Shown: positions 24,392 through 35,827 of the stretch, one piece after another
How positions within the stretch are numbered: position 1 is the first letter of the stretch
Layout of the letters: each line of letters opens with the position of its first letter
NCBI RefSeq assembly: GCF_910592395.1
Contig: NC_088314.1
Location: 5,270,001 to 5,334,000 of the forward strand
Source: Lineus longissimus
Taxonomy: Eukaryota; Nemertea; Pilidiophora; Heteronemertea; Lineidae
DNA: 64,000 nt
Direction of reading: 5' to 3'
Position numbers and translations under genes: made by a program
Notes under the pieces: model-generated
Seen by the model: the letters and a program-made list of their open reading frames with translations, nothing else
What the model was told of the DNA's origin: nothing
Databases searched by the model: none

Positions 24392-24684
24392 GATAGAGAC
24401 ACGTGTAAAGACATTTCATGATAGACTATTCTTAATAATCATGCTCTTGAAATGAGCTATATTGGATGTGGACAATGTACGTGTAAATCGGCAGATGGAC
24501 ACTATAATGTGTTAAAGGACTCTGCTCCATGGCCGAGATACGCATGGATCGGTAGATACATCATGTGAACATTATGTGGTAAACAGATGGTTGAAATATA
24601 TATGCACCCAGCAATACATGTATAGCGTTAGGAATCTCTTCCATTGACATGGCTGTATGTAATAGATACACAAATGGTGCAAAT

Positions 24685-24690
24685 AATAAA
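24685..24690 (+). terminator. Candidate poly(A) signal of GTSE1-like gene
   Basis: AATAAA about 300 nt after the stop codon, in AT-rich sequence. Confidence 0.5.
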
Positions 24691-24839
24691 TAATGCTACA
24701 TAAATCAAAAACTTATTACTTCAAATACCATTTTTTATGTGAGGACATCTCAAAAATTGGTCCCACAGTCAGTTGAGATGATCTACCTGTGGGACTGGTG
24801 CAATCTCACCCCTCAAAACAGAAACAAACAAGCATGGAA

Positions 24840-25370
24840 TGAATTGACATGAAGGACATTATGATTTCCTTGCTGTTCAGACTCGAATGCAAAGTATTAA
24901 GTATGGAGACACAGTCAACTCCTTGGTCCTTGCATGGAAGGGATTTGTGGAGGACACTGTTTCCCCTTTGCCCTTGATGGAGGAATGGAAGAAACTATGG
25001 AAGACATTGCCACCTTCCTGCAGTTGAGGGAGAGATGGAAGGGTGTCTAGAATGGAAGACGTTTTCTTCTTGCAGTTGGGCGGTTAAATGGAAGGGTCAA
25101 GTATGGACATTGTCACCTCCTTGAAGTTGATAGAGGGATGGATCTAGTATTGAGGACACATTTGCCTCCTTGCAGCCGAGGCAGGGAGGGAGGAAAAGGG
25201 TCTGGTATCGAAGACATTGTCACCTGCCTGTAGTTGATGGAAGGGTCTAGTATGGGGAAATTGTTACCTCCATGCACTTGGGGATGGGATGGAAGGCTCG
25301 AAGAACATGCATGGAGGACACATGGTCATCTCACTGCAGTTGAGGGAGTGAAGAGTCAAGTATAGGTTAG
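24840..25370. repeat. Degenerate minisatellite between GTSE1-like and GTF3C6
   Basis: Roughly 65-85 bp units recur, built on ATGGAAGGGTCTAGTATGG, then GGACATTGTCACCTCCTTGC and AGTTGAGGGAGGGATGG. About seven copies are visible, with many substitutions and small length changes. No coding content. Confidence 0.8.
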
Positions 25371-25618
25371 GATAGCGAGGGTCCATGCATTTGGTAAGTA
25401 TGAGGGTGTGGTGAGCCAAAATGTGTTGTTATCTCCTCCAGCTCATGTCTGGTCAGGAAAACTATCCAACAATTCTGATGAAGATGTCATTGTTGTCATC
25501 CATGGTTTTTCTGGAGCACTTGAAAACCATTATCCGAGTAACTTCAGCACACAGGACCTCAGTCAGTGCATGGATAAGACACACAAAAAGAGTGATTACC
25601 AGTCTAATCAATATTTTC

Positions 25619-25624
25619 TTTATT
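25619..25624 (-). terminator. Candidate poly(A) signal of GTF3C6
   Basis: TTTATT on plus is AATAAA on minus (context AAAATAAAG), about 310 nt beyond the GTF3C6 stop. Confidence 0.5.
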
Positions 25625-25931
25625 TTCAACAAAATAACAACCACAATACTTGCATCCCATCAATTTCATTACTATTTACTGGAAACTGGGACATTCACCA
25701 GGAGACCAACCAAACAGCTCTTATATTTTACAGTGCCAAGATGCCAAGAGACATATGACACTCATGGCCTGCTTTACAGCATGAAAGCCATCACATTCAT
25801 GGTCTACTTCAATGAACAGCCATAATGTTGAAATCTTCTATGACAGCCATAATCGATGTTGTCTTCTCTACGACAGCCATGAGGTTCATTCTTAGCTCTG
25901 TCAACCATAATTTATGGTCTTCTCTTCTGTA

Positions 25932-27520
25932 TCACGTTTGATCGACCGACATATTCTCCACTGCAGATTCAACATCAGGCTCATTTTTTTCATCAGCATC
26001 ATCGGCATTGTCAGCATCTGCTTCCATAGTTGTATCATCGTCAGCCTCCTCTTCATCCTCCAGGTCAACTTCTGCACATCCTAAGAAGTATAAAAAAATC
26101 TTCGTCATCAAAACATAATTGAGTTTTAGGAACTATAGGATCATAATCTATGGTTAAATTACTTCTCCTGTGAAAGCGACAGTACTTTATCAATACGACT
26201 GGATATTTTTTGCACAAAAGGCAATTTCATTTCAAGCTGATCACAAGGATATGTAAACAAACAAACCTGTTATGTCTTTCCCGTCCCCTTTCTCCGAGAG
26301 AAATCCCTTGAATAAATGCAGCTTTTTGTTTGTAATGCATTTGAACCGTAGAGGCTGAACTTGGACGCTGTGTTCTGGGTCCAGCTCTGACTGGATGATC
26401 TCAACACCTAGGAAAAAGACTCAGTGAATTAGCTTCACATTTGCTGATATAAGGCTATCCACAGCCCTCACTAGACCTCAATATCATTGCTAAATATTAC
26501 TAGACATCTTGTGAATGAGGAACAGAGCCCGCCCCAAGCCTGACACTATGAGGTAACCCAGATTTATTTTGTTCAATATGAACACTCTCACCTTCTCCTG
26601 ACCTAATCTTCTCCTCATCTTCTTCAAATACAACTGCCGTCCCTAAAACATCTTTGTAATTTCCAGTGAAGATTTGCCCTCCAAATTCAAATACTGGTTT
26701 CTCTGAATCTAAACCCTAAATGAAATAAGAAAGCAAGAGCTCAATATATATCTGTACATCTCATTCATTGCATTTTCAGTCCAATTTATGTTAAGTCTGG
26801 AACCATTTTGTCTCTGTGACTGTTACGTATTTAGTTTATGGCATGCCAACAATCAGGGTTGCATCACATTCAGCTTTTACAATCTCCCCATTGCATGATT
26901 GTCATATGAGAGGTTCTCATGTAACAAGAAATATTTCATTCAAAGAAATACATTCTTACCAAAACTTTACATTCACCATTCGCACTATGGAGAAAACTGG
27001 TGTCACTCAATCCTGATACCTCAACATAAACATATGTATCCTGAAAAAGACAACATGACTGATGATCAGACCTTTACCAGCATCATTGACATTGTCGTCA
27101 TTGAGCATCAGCATGAGATAGAGTGGCCGATCTTTGCCGAGTTATATACAATATGGCTGGGGTCTAGTATGTTGATTTTGACGGCACTAATGGTGAATTC
27201 TAGTGCCAGAAAATCTTACATTAAACCATTGTTTTGATTGGCAAAGTGCTTTTGTTCAATGCATTTACTCTTCACGACGAGGTGGAAGAAATATTGGCAG
27301 TTTTGGCACTCCATAGATTAATGCCATTGACATTTAGAACATTCAAGAAGCATTCTCGCATCGAACTTGCACTCCGATATCTTCAACAAAAGCTTTTATG
27401 GAACAGTTTTACAAGCTGCTTCCATCTGAATTCAATCCACGACCAATGTGACTCATAAATATGAAGAAATAAGATAATTATTACCTCAAATTCGTCTTCG
27501 CTTGCATCTTTAGAAGCCAT
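25932..27520 (-). CDS. GTF3C6: General transcription factor 3C polypeptide 6 (TFIIIC subunit)
   Basis: Five coding exons in transcript order: 27520-27485, 27040-26960, 26715-26592, 26407-26267, 26080-25932; 531 nt, 176 aa (human 213). The diagnostic order is present: VYVEVSGLSDTSFL, then CKVLGLDSEKPVFEFGGQIF, then GNYKDVLGTAVVFEEDEE, and later RFKCITNKKLHLFKGFLSEK. These match the human blocks VLVELSGIIDSDFL, CKVLGIDTERPILQV, GEYEDTLGTCVIFEE and LKYKCHTMKKL. The C-terminal ~50 residues are strongly acidic, also as in the family. TFIIIC binds tRNA-gene promoters for RNA polymerase III; this subunit is a small beta-rich member. It is head-to-head with SEC13. Confidence 0.94.
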
Positions 27521-27827
27521 GCTCAGAAATTCGACGGAACATTTTATCGACACATTAATTGGGGCTACCCTTGATAACACAGCAATAAAGAACAATATTT
27601 GATATACTGAGAATAAATTAAGATATATTGTGTTCAAATAAAGCCAATGTTAAGGAGAAAAACTAAAGTTTTATGTATTTTTTAATTTTTTATGAAGCGG
27701 AAGTAGTTGTACGCCACGTCCGTCGAAATTAGTCGGCCGGTATCGTGTCATAGAAGTTGCGACAAAGTCGCCGTTTTCTGACAAACTGCATATTTTCTGG
27801 GAAGATCAAGACAACAGATTGGTTAAA
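27521..27827. promoter_or_regulatory. Divergent promoter shared by GTF3C6 and SEC13
   Basis: 307 bp separate the start codons. GCGGAAGT at 27697-27704 is a consensus ETS-factor site, typical of TATA-less bidirectional promoters of housekeeping genes. No TATA box is convincing. Confidence 0.65.
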
Positions 27828-30800
27828 ATGGTATTTGTCTTAATTTCTGTATTGATCATTTTATCATAAAAGCTTTAGTTGTCGATATTTCACCCATTCA
27901 TTATTTCATTTCGGTTCCCCATCTGTTGCTAAAATGCCAGTGTAAGTGTTGGATACATACATCATGTACACTACTACACACTAAGTCAGTTATACTACAG
28001 TCCACAGTGAAACTACAGTATTCTGCCTTACTATTCAAACTAGACACCAATGTTGTTTTCGGAACGAGTTTAGAATCCCCGATCACACCCCAAAAAAAGG
28101 TCATCGGTTGACTATATCCAAGCACCACCGTTCAATGGATTTATAGTTGAATGAATGCGATCAAACTACGTCATTTCCGATCGGGGATTCTAAAGTTTAG
28201 CCTTGTTTTCTTTGTAGGTTTCCGTGATCAAATTTCGATTCACTTGACCTTTTGCTGCATTAGATTATGTTCTAACCAGCTCAAATGTTTTCTTTGTAGG
28301 TTTCCGTGATCAATTCAGTTGATACTGCTCATGAAGACATGATTGTGAGTATTCAAAAGGAATAAAGCCATTCATTATTTATTCTTGTTTAACATGTATG
28401 AGCTCAACCTGTTTTGCATTAATTATTGCTGACCAATGCCTTCTTGAGGAAGACTACAGACTGTTGGGAAAAGAGGGTACAACTATAATTTAGTATATGT
28501 AGTGAAAAGTTTGGCCGATTTAATATGAGGCCCGACTTCTCACACTTGCACTGATTTAAGAATAGTTCATGATTTTTTATTTCAGTTGTCACATTTTCCC
28601 ATGTTCTATTTTTAGCATGATGCCCAGATGGACTACTATGGAGTAAGACTAGCAACGTGTTCATCTGATCGTTCCGTCAAAATATTTGATGTCAAGAATG
28701 GCCAGCAGACACTTCTTGCTGATCTCCGGGGGTGAGTTAATCTGAACATCCGAAGAATTTCAAAATGGTGATGTGGTATAGTTATGTCACTGGCCTTTGA
28801 ATGAAGGGTCAAAATTGGTACACCGTACACTCTTCTATTATTTTTTTAATTGAATGAATGATTTGGTTCTTCTTCAATTGAAATGGTTGCTGTGATTTTG
28901 AAAAATCTTGTTTCGGTTTCAAGTCTTTCAATATTTAAGTTTCTTTTATTATTCTAAAATGCTTACCACAACAAATATTGTTATTTTCTAGGCATGAAGG
29001 TCCAGTATGGCAAGTGGCCTGGTCTCACCCGATGTTCGGAAGCTTGTTGGCATCTTGTGGATATGATCGGAAAGTGATCATTTGGAAAGAATCTGGTGGA
29101 ACGTGGGAAAACATATACGAGTATGCTGGGCATGATTCTTCAGGTACGTGAAAATGAGGAATCTGCAGAGTCTTTGGATGGAGTGTTGCTCGTCATCTTA
29201 AAATACTACGTCCTCACTTCTTAGCAATCAGATTTTTGAAATGGCATAGTAATGCAACACTCATGATTGTCTAACGTGCACAGTTCATACCAACAAAAAT
29301 GCCGGAGAAAATTGATCTCAAATGCAGTGTTCTTCCTTGTGAAAGCTTGGCATCAACTAGCAGGGTTGGGGCTGCAAAAAGGGAGGGACCTGATAGAAAT
29401 GAATTAGGAGGGTGGTGAAAAAGAAGTGTGGTAGTTGTACTCTTCTCTTTGGGTACAGAAAAAACGCAACCTTCTTCTTAATGCCAGCTTAGGTAATAAC
29501 AAAGAAGTTGTCGGTATATTCAGAAATATCAATTCATTATTCATTCAACTTGATAGCTGCTTGATCTCAATACTTTATTACTTTGCAGTGAATTCTGTGT
29601 GCTGGGCCCCCATGGAGTTTGGTCTGATGCTGGCTTGTGGTAGTTCTGATGGTTCCATATCAGTCATAAGCAGCTCCGGTGACGGCTCTTGGGACACAAA
29701 GAAAATAAATAATGCACATACTGTAAGTGATCCATGTTGAAAAGAAAACTTCAATTTTGAATCGAGACTGGAATTCAGAGAGCTGAACATCTCAATCTGT
29801 AATCAATTCTTTTAAATAATGTCATTTGCGGATTTTATTTAGTTGTCAAGTTTTTGAAACACCCTGTACTGCCATCATTCTGTTGTGCGTTTTCTTGCAG
29901 ATTGGTTGTAATGCTGTTAGCTGGAGCACAGGTGTTAATCCCAATTCACTGCTGGATTCACAAGTACAGAAGCCACCACTTGTGAAGCGGTTTGTGTCGG
30001 GAGGATGCGACGATCTTGTCAGGATTTGGAGGTGGGTTTGTGACAAAGAAAGAGAGATGGTTTGACCTTTTTGTGGTTAAGATGTAAAACTTGTGATTTG
30101 CTTGTGGTGGGTGATTTGCTTGTGGTGGATTCAAAACCCCACACATTGTGATCTATCTTGAGCCAGCCACTGGATTCGTGTCCTTAAAAATGATAAGGTC
30201 TCACTGGAACTCTCAGGAATGTATGCACTTGGCTCCCAGAGACTCATGACTGTACATGCATATGTCTTTTCTTTTTTCCAGAGAGGAAGATGATCAGTGG
30301 GTGGAGGAACAAAAATTGGAAGGCCATAGCGATTGGATTCGTGACGTAGCATGGGCACCATCTATAGGTTTGGCTAAGAGTGTCATCGCCAGTTGTTCTC
30401 AGGTTTGTTTGCATTATTTAGTTACTGTGGTGTTTAGTTAAAATGACAGAAGCCTAGTTGTTTGTCAGGGTTTAATAGAGCTTTGATCCTGTTTTTGGCC
30501 CACCTTAATCTGACTTTCCGACAGAGATTATAAACCATGTTCTACCCAGCCTGTCAGCATCTCGTCATGTCTAGAAAAGGTTTTCCAGTTTCTCTTAACA
30601 TTGTTACGCTGAATTCCTTCCTTCAGGACTGCCGAGTCATCATCTGGACCAACGACGGTACAAGTACAAACTGGACTTCAAAGGTGCTGCACAAGTTTAA
30701 TGACGTGGTCTGGCACGTCAGCTGGTCAGTGACAGGAAATATATTGGCAGTATCTGGTGGTGACAATAAGGTGAGTCAATGGTAAATGGGTATCTGGATC

Positions 30801-31217
30801 CCAGCAGTTGTTTTACTTAGCCAAGTGAGTCTTCCTTTCCTGGGTCAGAAACTAAGATTGTCAAGGCAACAATGATTTTTGCCATTCTGCTACTAAAGTT
30901 CATTTGAGCTGGAGAAGACCAGGTCCTAGTTTTTGAGGCATGTATGTATGTCTCTGAAGCTTATTGTCTCGGTCACTCCACTGTTCTGTCACTAGTTCGC
31001 ATAAGGCTGCTCTCCTTGAGGTAAAATTTAGTATGGAACTATTGACTATCAACACAGCTCATCTTGATTACTGCACCACTGTTTAAACGCAAAGCCATTT
31101 TATTTTCAGGTAAGCCTGTGGAAGGAAACGTTAGAAGGGCAGTGGGTTTGTGTTAGTGATGTAAATAAAGGCCAAGGTCAAGTAATCGAAAGTCACCCAG
31201 CGGAGCAGACGGCATAA
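27828..31217 (+). CDS. SEC13: SEC13 homologue (COPII coat, nuclear pore and GATOR2 WD-repeat protein)
   Basis: Nine coding exons: 27828-27830 (ATG only), 28300-28344, 28616-28731, 28992-29143, 29589-29722, 29901-30031, 30282-30402, 30627-30770, 31110-31217; 954 nt, 317 aa (human about 322). Similarity to human SEC13 is high throughout: [89 protein letters not shown] and [15 protein letters not shown]. It forms six WD blades; the family completes a seventh using SEC31 or a nucleoporin partner. The coding part of exon 1 is just the initiator ATG. A duplicated, non-productive copy of the exon 2 acceptor lies 82 bp upstream in intron 1. Confidence 0.97.
28069..28194. mobile_element. Short MITE-like inverted repeat in SEC13 intron 1
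   Basis: TTTAGAATCCCCGATC (28069-28084) and its exact inverse complement (28179-28194) bound a 126-bp segment with no coding content. The 16-bp perfect arms suggest a small non-autonomous DNA transposon. Confidence 0.55.
28205..28313 (+). repeat. 27-bp direct duplication spanning the SEC13 exon 2 acceptor
   Basis: The 27 bases at 28205-28231 recur exactly at 28287-28313. They contain the pyrimidine tract, TAG acceptor and first 14 bases of exon 2. Splicing to the upstream copy would read VSVIKFRFT and then a stop. Confidence 0.9.
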
Positions 31218-31737
31218 CAGGGATAACAATAATAGACTAATGGATGTTTATGTTGTGTTATATATGGAAGTGCACAATTCTGGATGTGTCCTTTTTTGTT
31301 CAAAGTGGGGACTGGACCATTCGTGAATGGCAATTTTTTATGAAATTCTTTGGATCTACTTCACGTAGTTGATTGGAACTGTCACAATTTTGTCAAAAAT
31401 TTGAATTCTATGAAAAGTGACAATTGTTAAATCCTCTGTCTTGGAACTTTTCACGTTCTGGTTAGGCCGACTCGCACCACTTTTTGGCAAGTCTAATGGT
31501 ATAAAGAAGAGGGTGCAAATCTTCAATTTGCATGTTCCAAGGCCCTACCTAACAAACATTTTCAGTACTTTCAAATTGATAGAGGGGCAAATATCCAAAA
31601 CATTCTATTTTAGATGAAAAAAGAAACATTTTGGATTAGGTATATCAAGAAGTACATGTATTTTGGGGGACAATTGGCAAAATGAATGTTGGCATTTATT
31701 GTATTATGTTGATTTGGAACACTGTAGATGTCTTATT

Positions 31738-31743
31738 AATAAA
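31738..31743 (+). terminator. Candidate poly(A) signal of SEC13
   Basis: AATAAA about 520 nt after the SEC13 stop. The 3' UTR 31218-31760 holds no other feature. Confidence 0.5.
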
Positions 31744-31819
31744 GTATATTTAATAACAACCCTTGACTGCTGATGTTTGCTTCAGAGAGAAAGTTTAAAG
31801 AGTGTGCACTAAGGACAAA

Positions 31820-32500
31820 ATCATGAGCCTGTCTTTGGTGGAGCCACCATCTCACTGTACTCTTGAAGACAGGTCCAAGTACCCGAATTGTTCAGGTCCA
31901 AGTACCCTACTTGAAACCTCAACAAGATCGTGTACCTGAACTAGTTTGAGAACCATAGGTACCTCGTGTACCTCGGACAATTCTAGCACAACCTGTTTGC
32001 CTTTGGTAGAGCCATAGAGCACTTTAAAGCAAATCCAAGTACCCTACTTGGCAACTCAAGTAGCCTATTGGGAGGGGTCATGAATAATGGGCCTTTCATG
32101 GCAACTCGTAGACTCCAACAAGTTGCTCATCTCCAATGCAGTCCTTAAGAGAAAATCGAGACCATTCTGCCTTTGGTAGAGCTTCTATTTCGATGGCGAC
32201 GTGAAGACTGGCCCAGCCTCACCATTGAGAAGGCTCACTGACCTGAAGCACCTAATACCTTTGGACAATTCTTTCCTTGGTAGATCTCACTGTGCATTTG
32301 AAGACAAGTCCAAACTGGTCATTGAGACAGCTCAAGAGCCTCTTGGATGTACATCCTGCTGATACAGCTCAATATCATGCCCCCTCTACATTTGGTAGCG
32401 TTTCTTTATTACTGCAATATCAGCCCCAGTACTGTACTTGTCACCTCAAGTTGCCTACTTGAAGTCACTCATGTTCCTAAGGTAGCTAATGTATCTGAAG
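31820..32500. repeat. Degenerate tandem repeat, first satellite block
   Basis: A motif of the form TGCCTTTGGTAGAGCC, then CACTGTACTTTGAAGACAG and TCCAAGTACCCTACTTG, returns at about 31833, 31998, 32170, 32272 and 32388. Copies are strongly diverged and spacing varies from about 100 to 170 bp. Confidence 0.6.
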
Positions 32501-32539
32501 TAGGCCTACCTCGTTGTCCTGTGGCAACATCATAACGCT

Positions 32540-35500
32540 TCCAACCCTGTTAAAAGGCTTTGCAGACCCTTTTCTGAGACATCCTGTGTATAGCTAGGAG
32601 TATTCCGACAGCATGTCTTAACTGGTGGAACAGGGATACGTTGTGACAATGTCTCCTAGTCAGCCCTTGTTGATGCAAGGCTTTTAAGGCACTTTTCTGA
32701 GACATCCTGTGTATAGCAGATTCTGACAGTATGTCTTAACTGGTACAACAGGGATAGGTTGTGACATTGTCATCATGTAAGGCCCCTGGCTACAATGAGT
32801 TATGTAACAGATCCATTCCTAAGACAGTCTGTACATGACAAGGAAGATTGTGACATAAGTTTGCAACTGTAGGTTGTGGCTACATGTTTGTTTTCGTCTT
32901 TTGCCCTTGAGCCCCGACAGATGGTACGAGAGATATGTTGTGATGCCTTATAAAGCCGTTCAAAGACATTCTGAGCATAAAAAGTCAGATCGCGACAGGA
33001 TGTGCAGAAGGTGCGACAATGAATGGTTGATTGTGACGTTGTCTCCATGTCGGCCCCTCATTCAATACAAGGTTTCTATCGCAGATCATTTACTGAGACA
33101 CCCTCCCCAGCAAGGAAGATTGTGGTCGTTTGTCTAGCCGACAATCATCGGTAGTGATAATGGTTGGCTTCATGTCCAGATCCCTTTCAGAGACATCTTG
33201 TTTATAACAGTATGTCCACTGCTACGACGAGATAGGTGGTGACGATGCCTTCACGTCGGACCATTGCTCTTATGAGAAAATGTCCTCCTGTTTCGTGTAT
33301 AGCATGATTGTGACGGTATGTCTAAGTACTCGAGTGATAGGTTGTGAACTTGTCACCATGTATGGCCCCTTGTTATAAGGCTTTATAAATCCTTTCTGCA
33401 ACGCAATAGAAACACTGAGGTCTGGAGAAGCACAGATCATCCCCCAGTCTCACTGTTAATGAAAAGGAGCACACTATGTTGGTTTGGACATGTGTGTCAA
33501 ATAGAACCAGCGAGGGTCCGCCAAGGAATTAATGGATTGGCAACCAGCCTAAGCGTGTCTGAATTTCACCATGGGAAATCCTCAATTCAGCAGGGTGAAC
33601 TGACAGCACTTCACCATGTTGAATTGGGATGGTGGAGAGAGATAGGTTGTGACGAAGCCTCCTTGTCAGACTCTTGATTTGCAAGGGCTAGACTGCTGTT
33701 TCTTCTTCAAAGGCAAGAAAGATTGCGATAGAATATATCTAGATGGTGCAAGAGCGACACGAGTGGCTCACTGGTGCGGCAATAACAGGTTGTGGCTATG
33801 TCTTCAAGTATGGTCCTTGAGGCTCCACATCCTGTATTTTGCAAGGCGGATCGCAACAGTATGCCTTACACAAGCGAGAGGGTTAGGTTGTGACAATGTC
33901 TCCATTCCAGGTCCTTAGTTTACAAGCCTATAGAACCCAATCTGAGACACCCTGTATATTAGCAAGGCGACTGGAACTGGCTCCCCCACTGTCGTGTCAT
34001 AGAGAGATGAGACGGTCACAACCATGCATAATTGGGCAAGACAGCTCCACCGTCGCACCAAAGCTGTGAGATTGATAGAACCTTATCTGAAACACACTGT
34101 TTATTCCAAGGCAACAGTTTGCCTCACACAAGCGACAGTGATGGACAGGTTGTGACGATGTGTCCATGCCAGGTCCATGGTGTACCAGCCTTTTTAGAAC
34201 CTATTCTGAGACATCCTGATATATATAGCAAGGGATTTGCAACAGTATGCCTAACAGGCGCGACAGGGATAGGTTGTGACGATGTCATCATGCCAGGTCC
34301 TTGATTTATAACCCTGTAGAACCGAATCGATCAGAGACACACGGAATGAGCAAAGCGATTTGCAACAGTATGCCAAACAGGTGCGACATGCAGGGACAGG
34401 TTGCGGCGATGTCTTCCCAGGTCCTATAGAACCTAATCTGAGACACCCTGTATATTGATTAGCAAGGCGACTGGAACTGGCTCCTCCACTGTCGTGTCAT
34501 AGACCGTCACAACCAGGCATAATCGGGCAAGACAGTGGTTTACAAGCCTATGGAACATTATCTGAGACGCCCTGTATATTAGCAAGGCGATTGGAACTGG
34601 CTCCTCCACTGTTGTGTCATAGAGAGATGAGACCGTCACAACCGGGCATAATCGGGAAAGACAGCTCCACCGTCTCATCAAAGCTGTGAGATTGATGAGA
34701 GAGTCACAACTATAGATCCATGCACTTGATTGGGAACAACGTTTATGAAGACGGCGGGTCACGTTACAGTAACAATGTACAAATGCATTAGGACATGACA
34801 ATAGCCAATGCTCTGTTATGTAAACATTGTTCCCAATCATGTGCATGGATCTATAGACCTAATGGGACTGCGTTAACTCCACTGTCCTGTGTATATGTAG
34901 CAAGGCGGATTACAACAGTATGTGCAGCAGGTACGACAGGGATAGGTTGTAACAATGTCTCCATGCAAGGCCCTTGGTTACAAAGCTTTATATTACCTCC
35001 CCTCCCCTGAGAGAGCCTGCCCAGCAAGCCAGATTGCAACAGAATGTGTAACTGCATGGTGATGGTGCAACCGTCATAGGTTGTGATATTGTCTTTATGT
35101 CAGGCCAATGGATGAACGGGCTTATATTATCGCATATCCTTAAAAGCCTGCAAAACAAGGAAGATTATGACAATTTCTGACTGATGTGGCAATAAGAGGT
35201 TGTGGCTATGTCTTCATGTATGGGCCTCGATCTCTATCAGTCTTCTTACGAGACACCCTGTATGTAGCCAGGCAGATTGCAATGCTGGTGTGAGAGAGAT
35301 AGGTTGTGACGAAGACTCAATGTCAGGCCCTTGATTTGCAAGGGCTGAACTGATTTGTCTTCTACTGAGGCATCCTGTGTAGGGCAAGGAAGATTGCGAA
35401 AGCATTATTTGTTTGTCTGGTGTGGGGAGATAGGTTGTGACAATGTCTCACTGTCAGGCCCTGGATCTGGATAACAGGCTTTATAGAGCCTTTCTGAGAC

Positions 35501-35540
35501 ATCATGTGTATAAGGCAGATTACAACAGTGTGTCCATTCA
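32540..35540. repeat. Degenerate satellite of roughly 100-150 bp units, about 20 copies
   Basis: Units share CTGAGACATCCTGTGTATA, then AGCAAGGCGATTGCAACAG, then GCGACAGGGATAGGTTGTG, then ACAATGTCTCCATGTCAGG and CCCTTGGTTTACAAG. The GATAGGTTGTGAC box recurs from 32632 to 35432, for example at about 34150 and 34270. A second sub-unit (GGAACTGGCTCCTCCACTG, then GTCGTGTCATAGAGAGATG, then CACAACCGGGCATAATCGG) is inserted at about 33970, 34460 and 34585, giving a higher-order mix. Many frames open across it are by-products of the repeat. Confidence 0.85.
34710..34856. repeat. Inverted repeat with 30-bp arms inside the satellite
   Basis: Arms 34710-34739 and 34827-34856 begin/end CTATAGATCCATGCAC and are inverse complements with one mismatch, around an 87-bp centre. 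The segment does not match the satellite consensus, so it is probably a MITE that inserted into the array. Confidence 0.8.
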
Positions 35541-35821
35541 TAACACATTCACATATGATATTATAAGTCCTGGTATAGTGTTTGTCAACAACATTGTGTG
35601 GATTGGCTTAAAGGTACAGAACACCTGTACTTTTAGCCAATGAGGGGAAATGTCTATAGGGTTCGTGCAGGAGTGAACATTAACCTGTGACTTCCTTAGG
35701 ATGTGTTTGGGATATCTCACAGTCTAAAGGTGATAGAAGAGTGAGACTTGAGTAAAAGATGTATAAGAGATTGATATAGAAGATGTAATTAAACACATTA
35801 TCTATTAAACATTACACACAA

Positions 35822-35827
35822 TTTATT
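35822..35827 (-). terminator. Possible distal poly(A) signal of the neuroglian gene
   Basis: TTTATT on plus is AATAAA on minus, 5.1 kb beyond the distal tail exon. Usage is speculative; a nearer variant signal may be used. Confidence 0.2.

Noticed and set aside
25408-25825. Two overlapping plus-strand frames of 116 and 134 residues
   Set aside because: They lie in the probable GTF3C6 3' UTR on the other strand and show no recognisable content.
34433-34846. 137-residue minus-strand frame in the satellite
   Set aside because: It arises from repeated units and shows internal repetition, not a protein fold.
32540-35540. CRISPR-like regular repeats
   Set aside because: Units are degenerate, 100-150 bp, without short identical repeats and unique spacers, in a eukaryotic genome.
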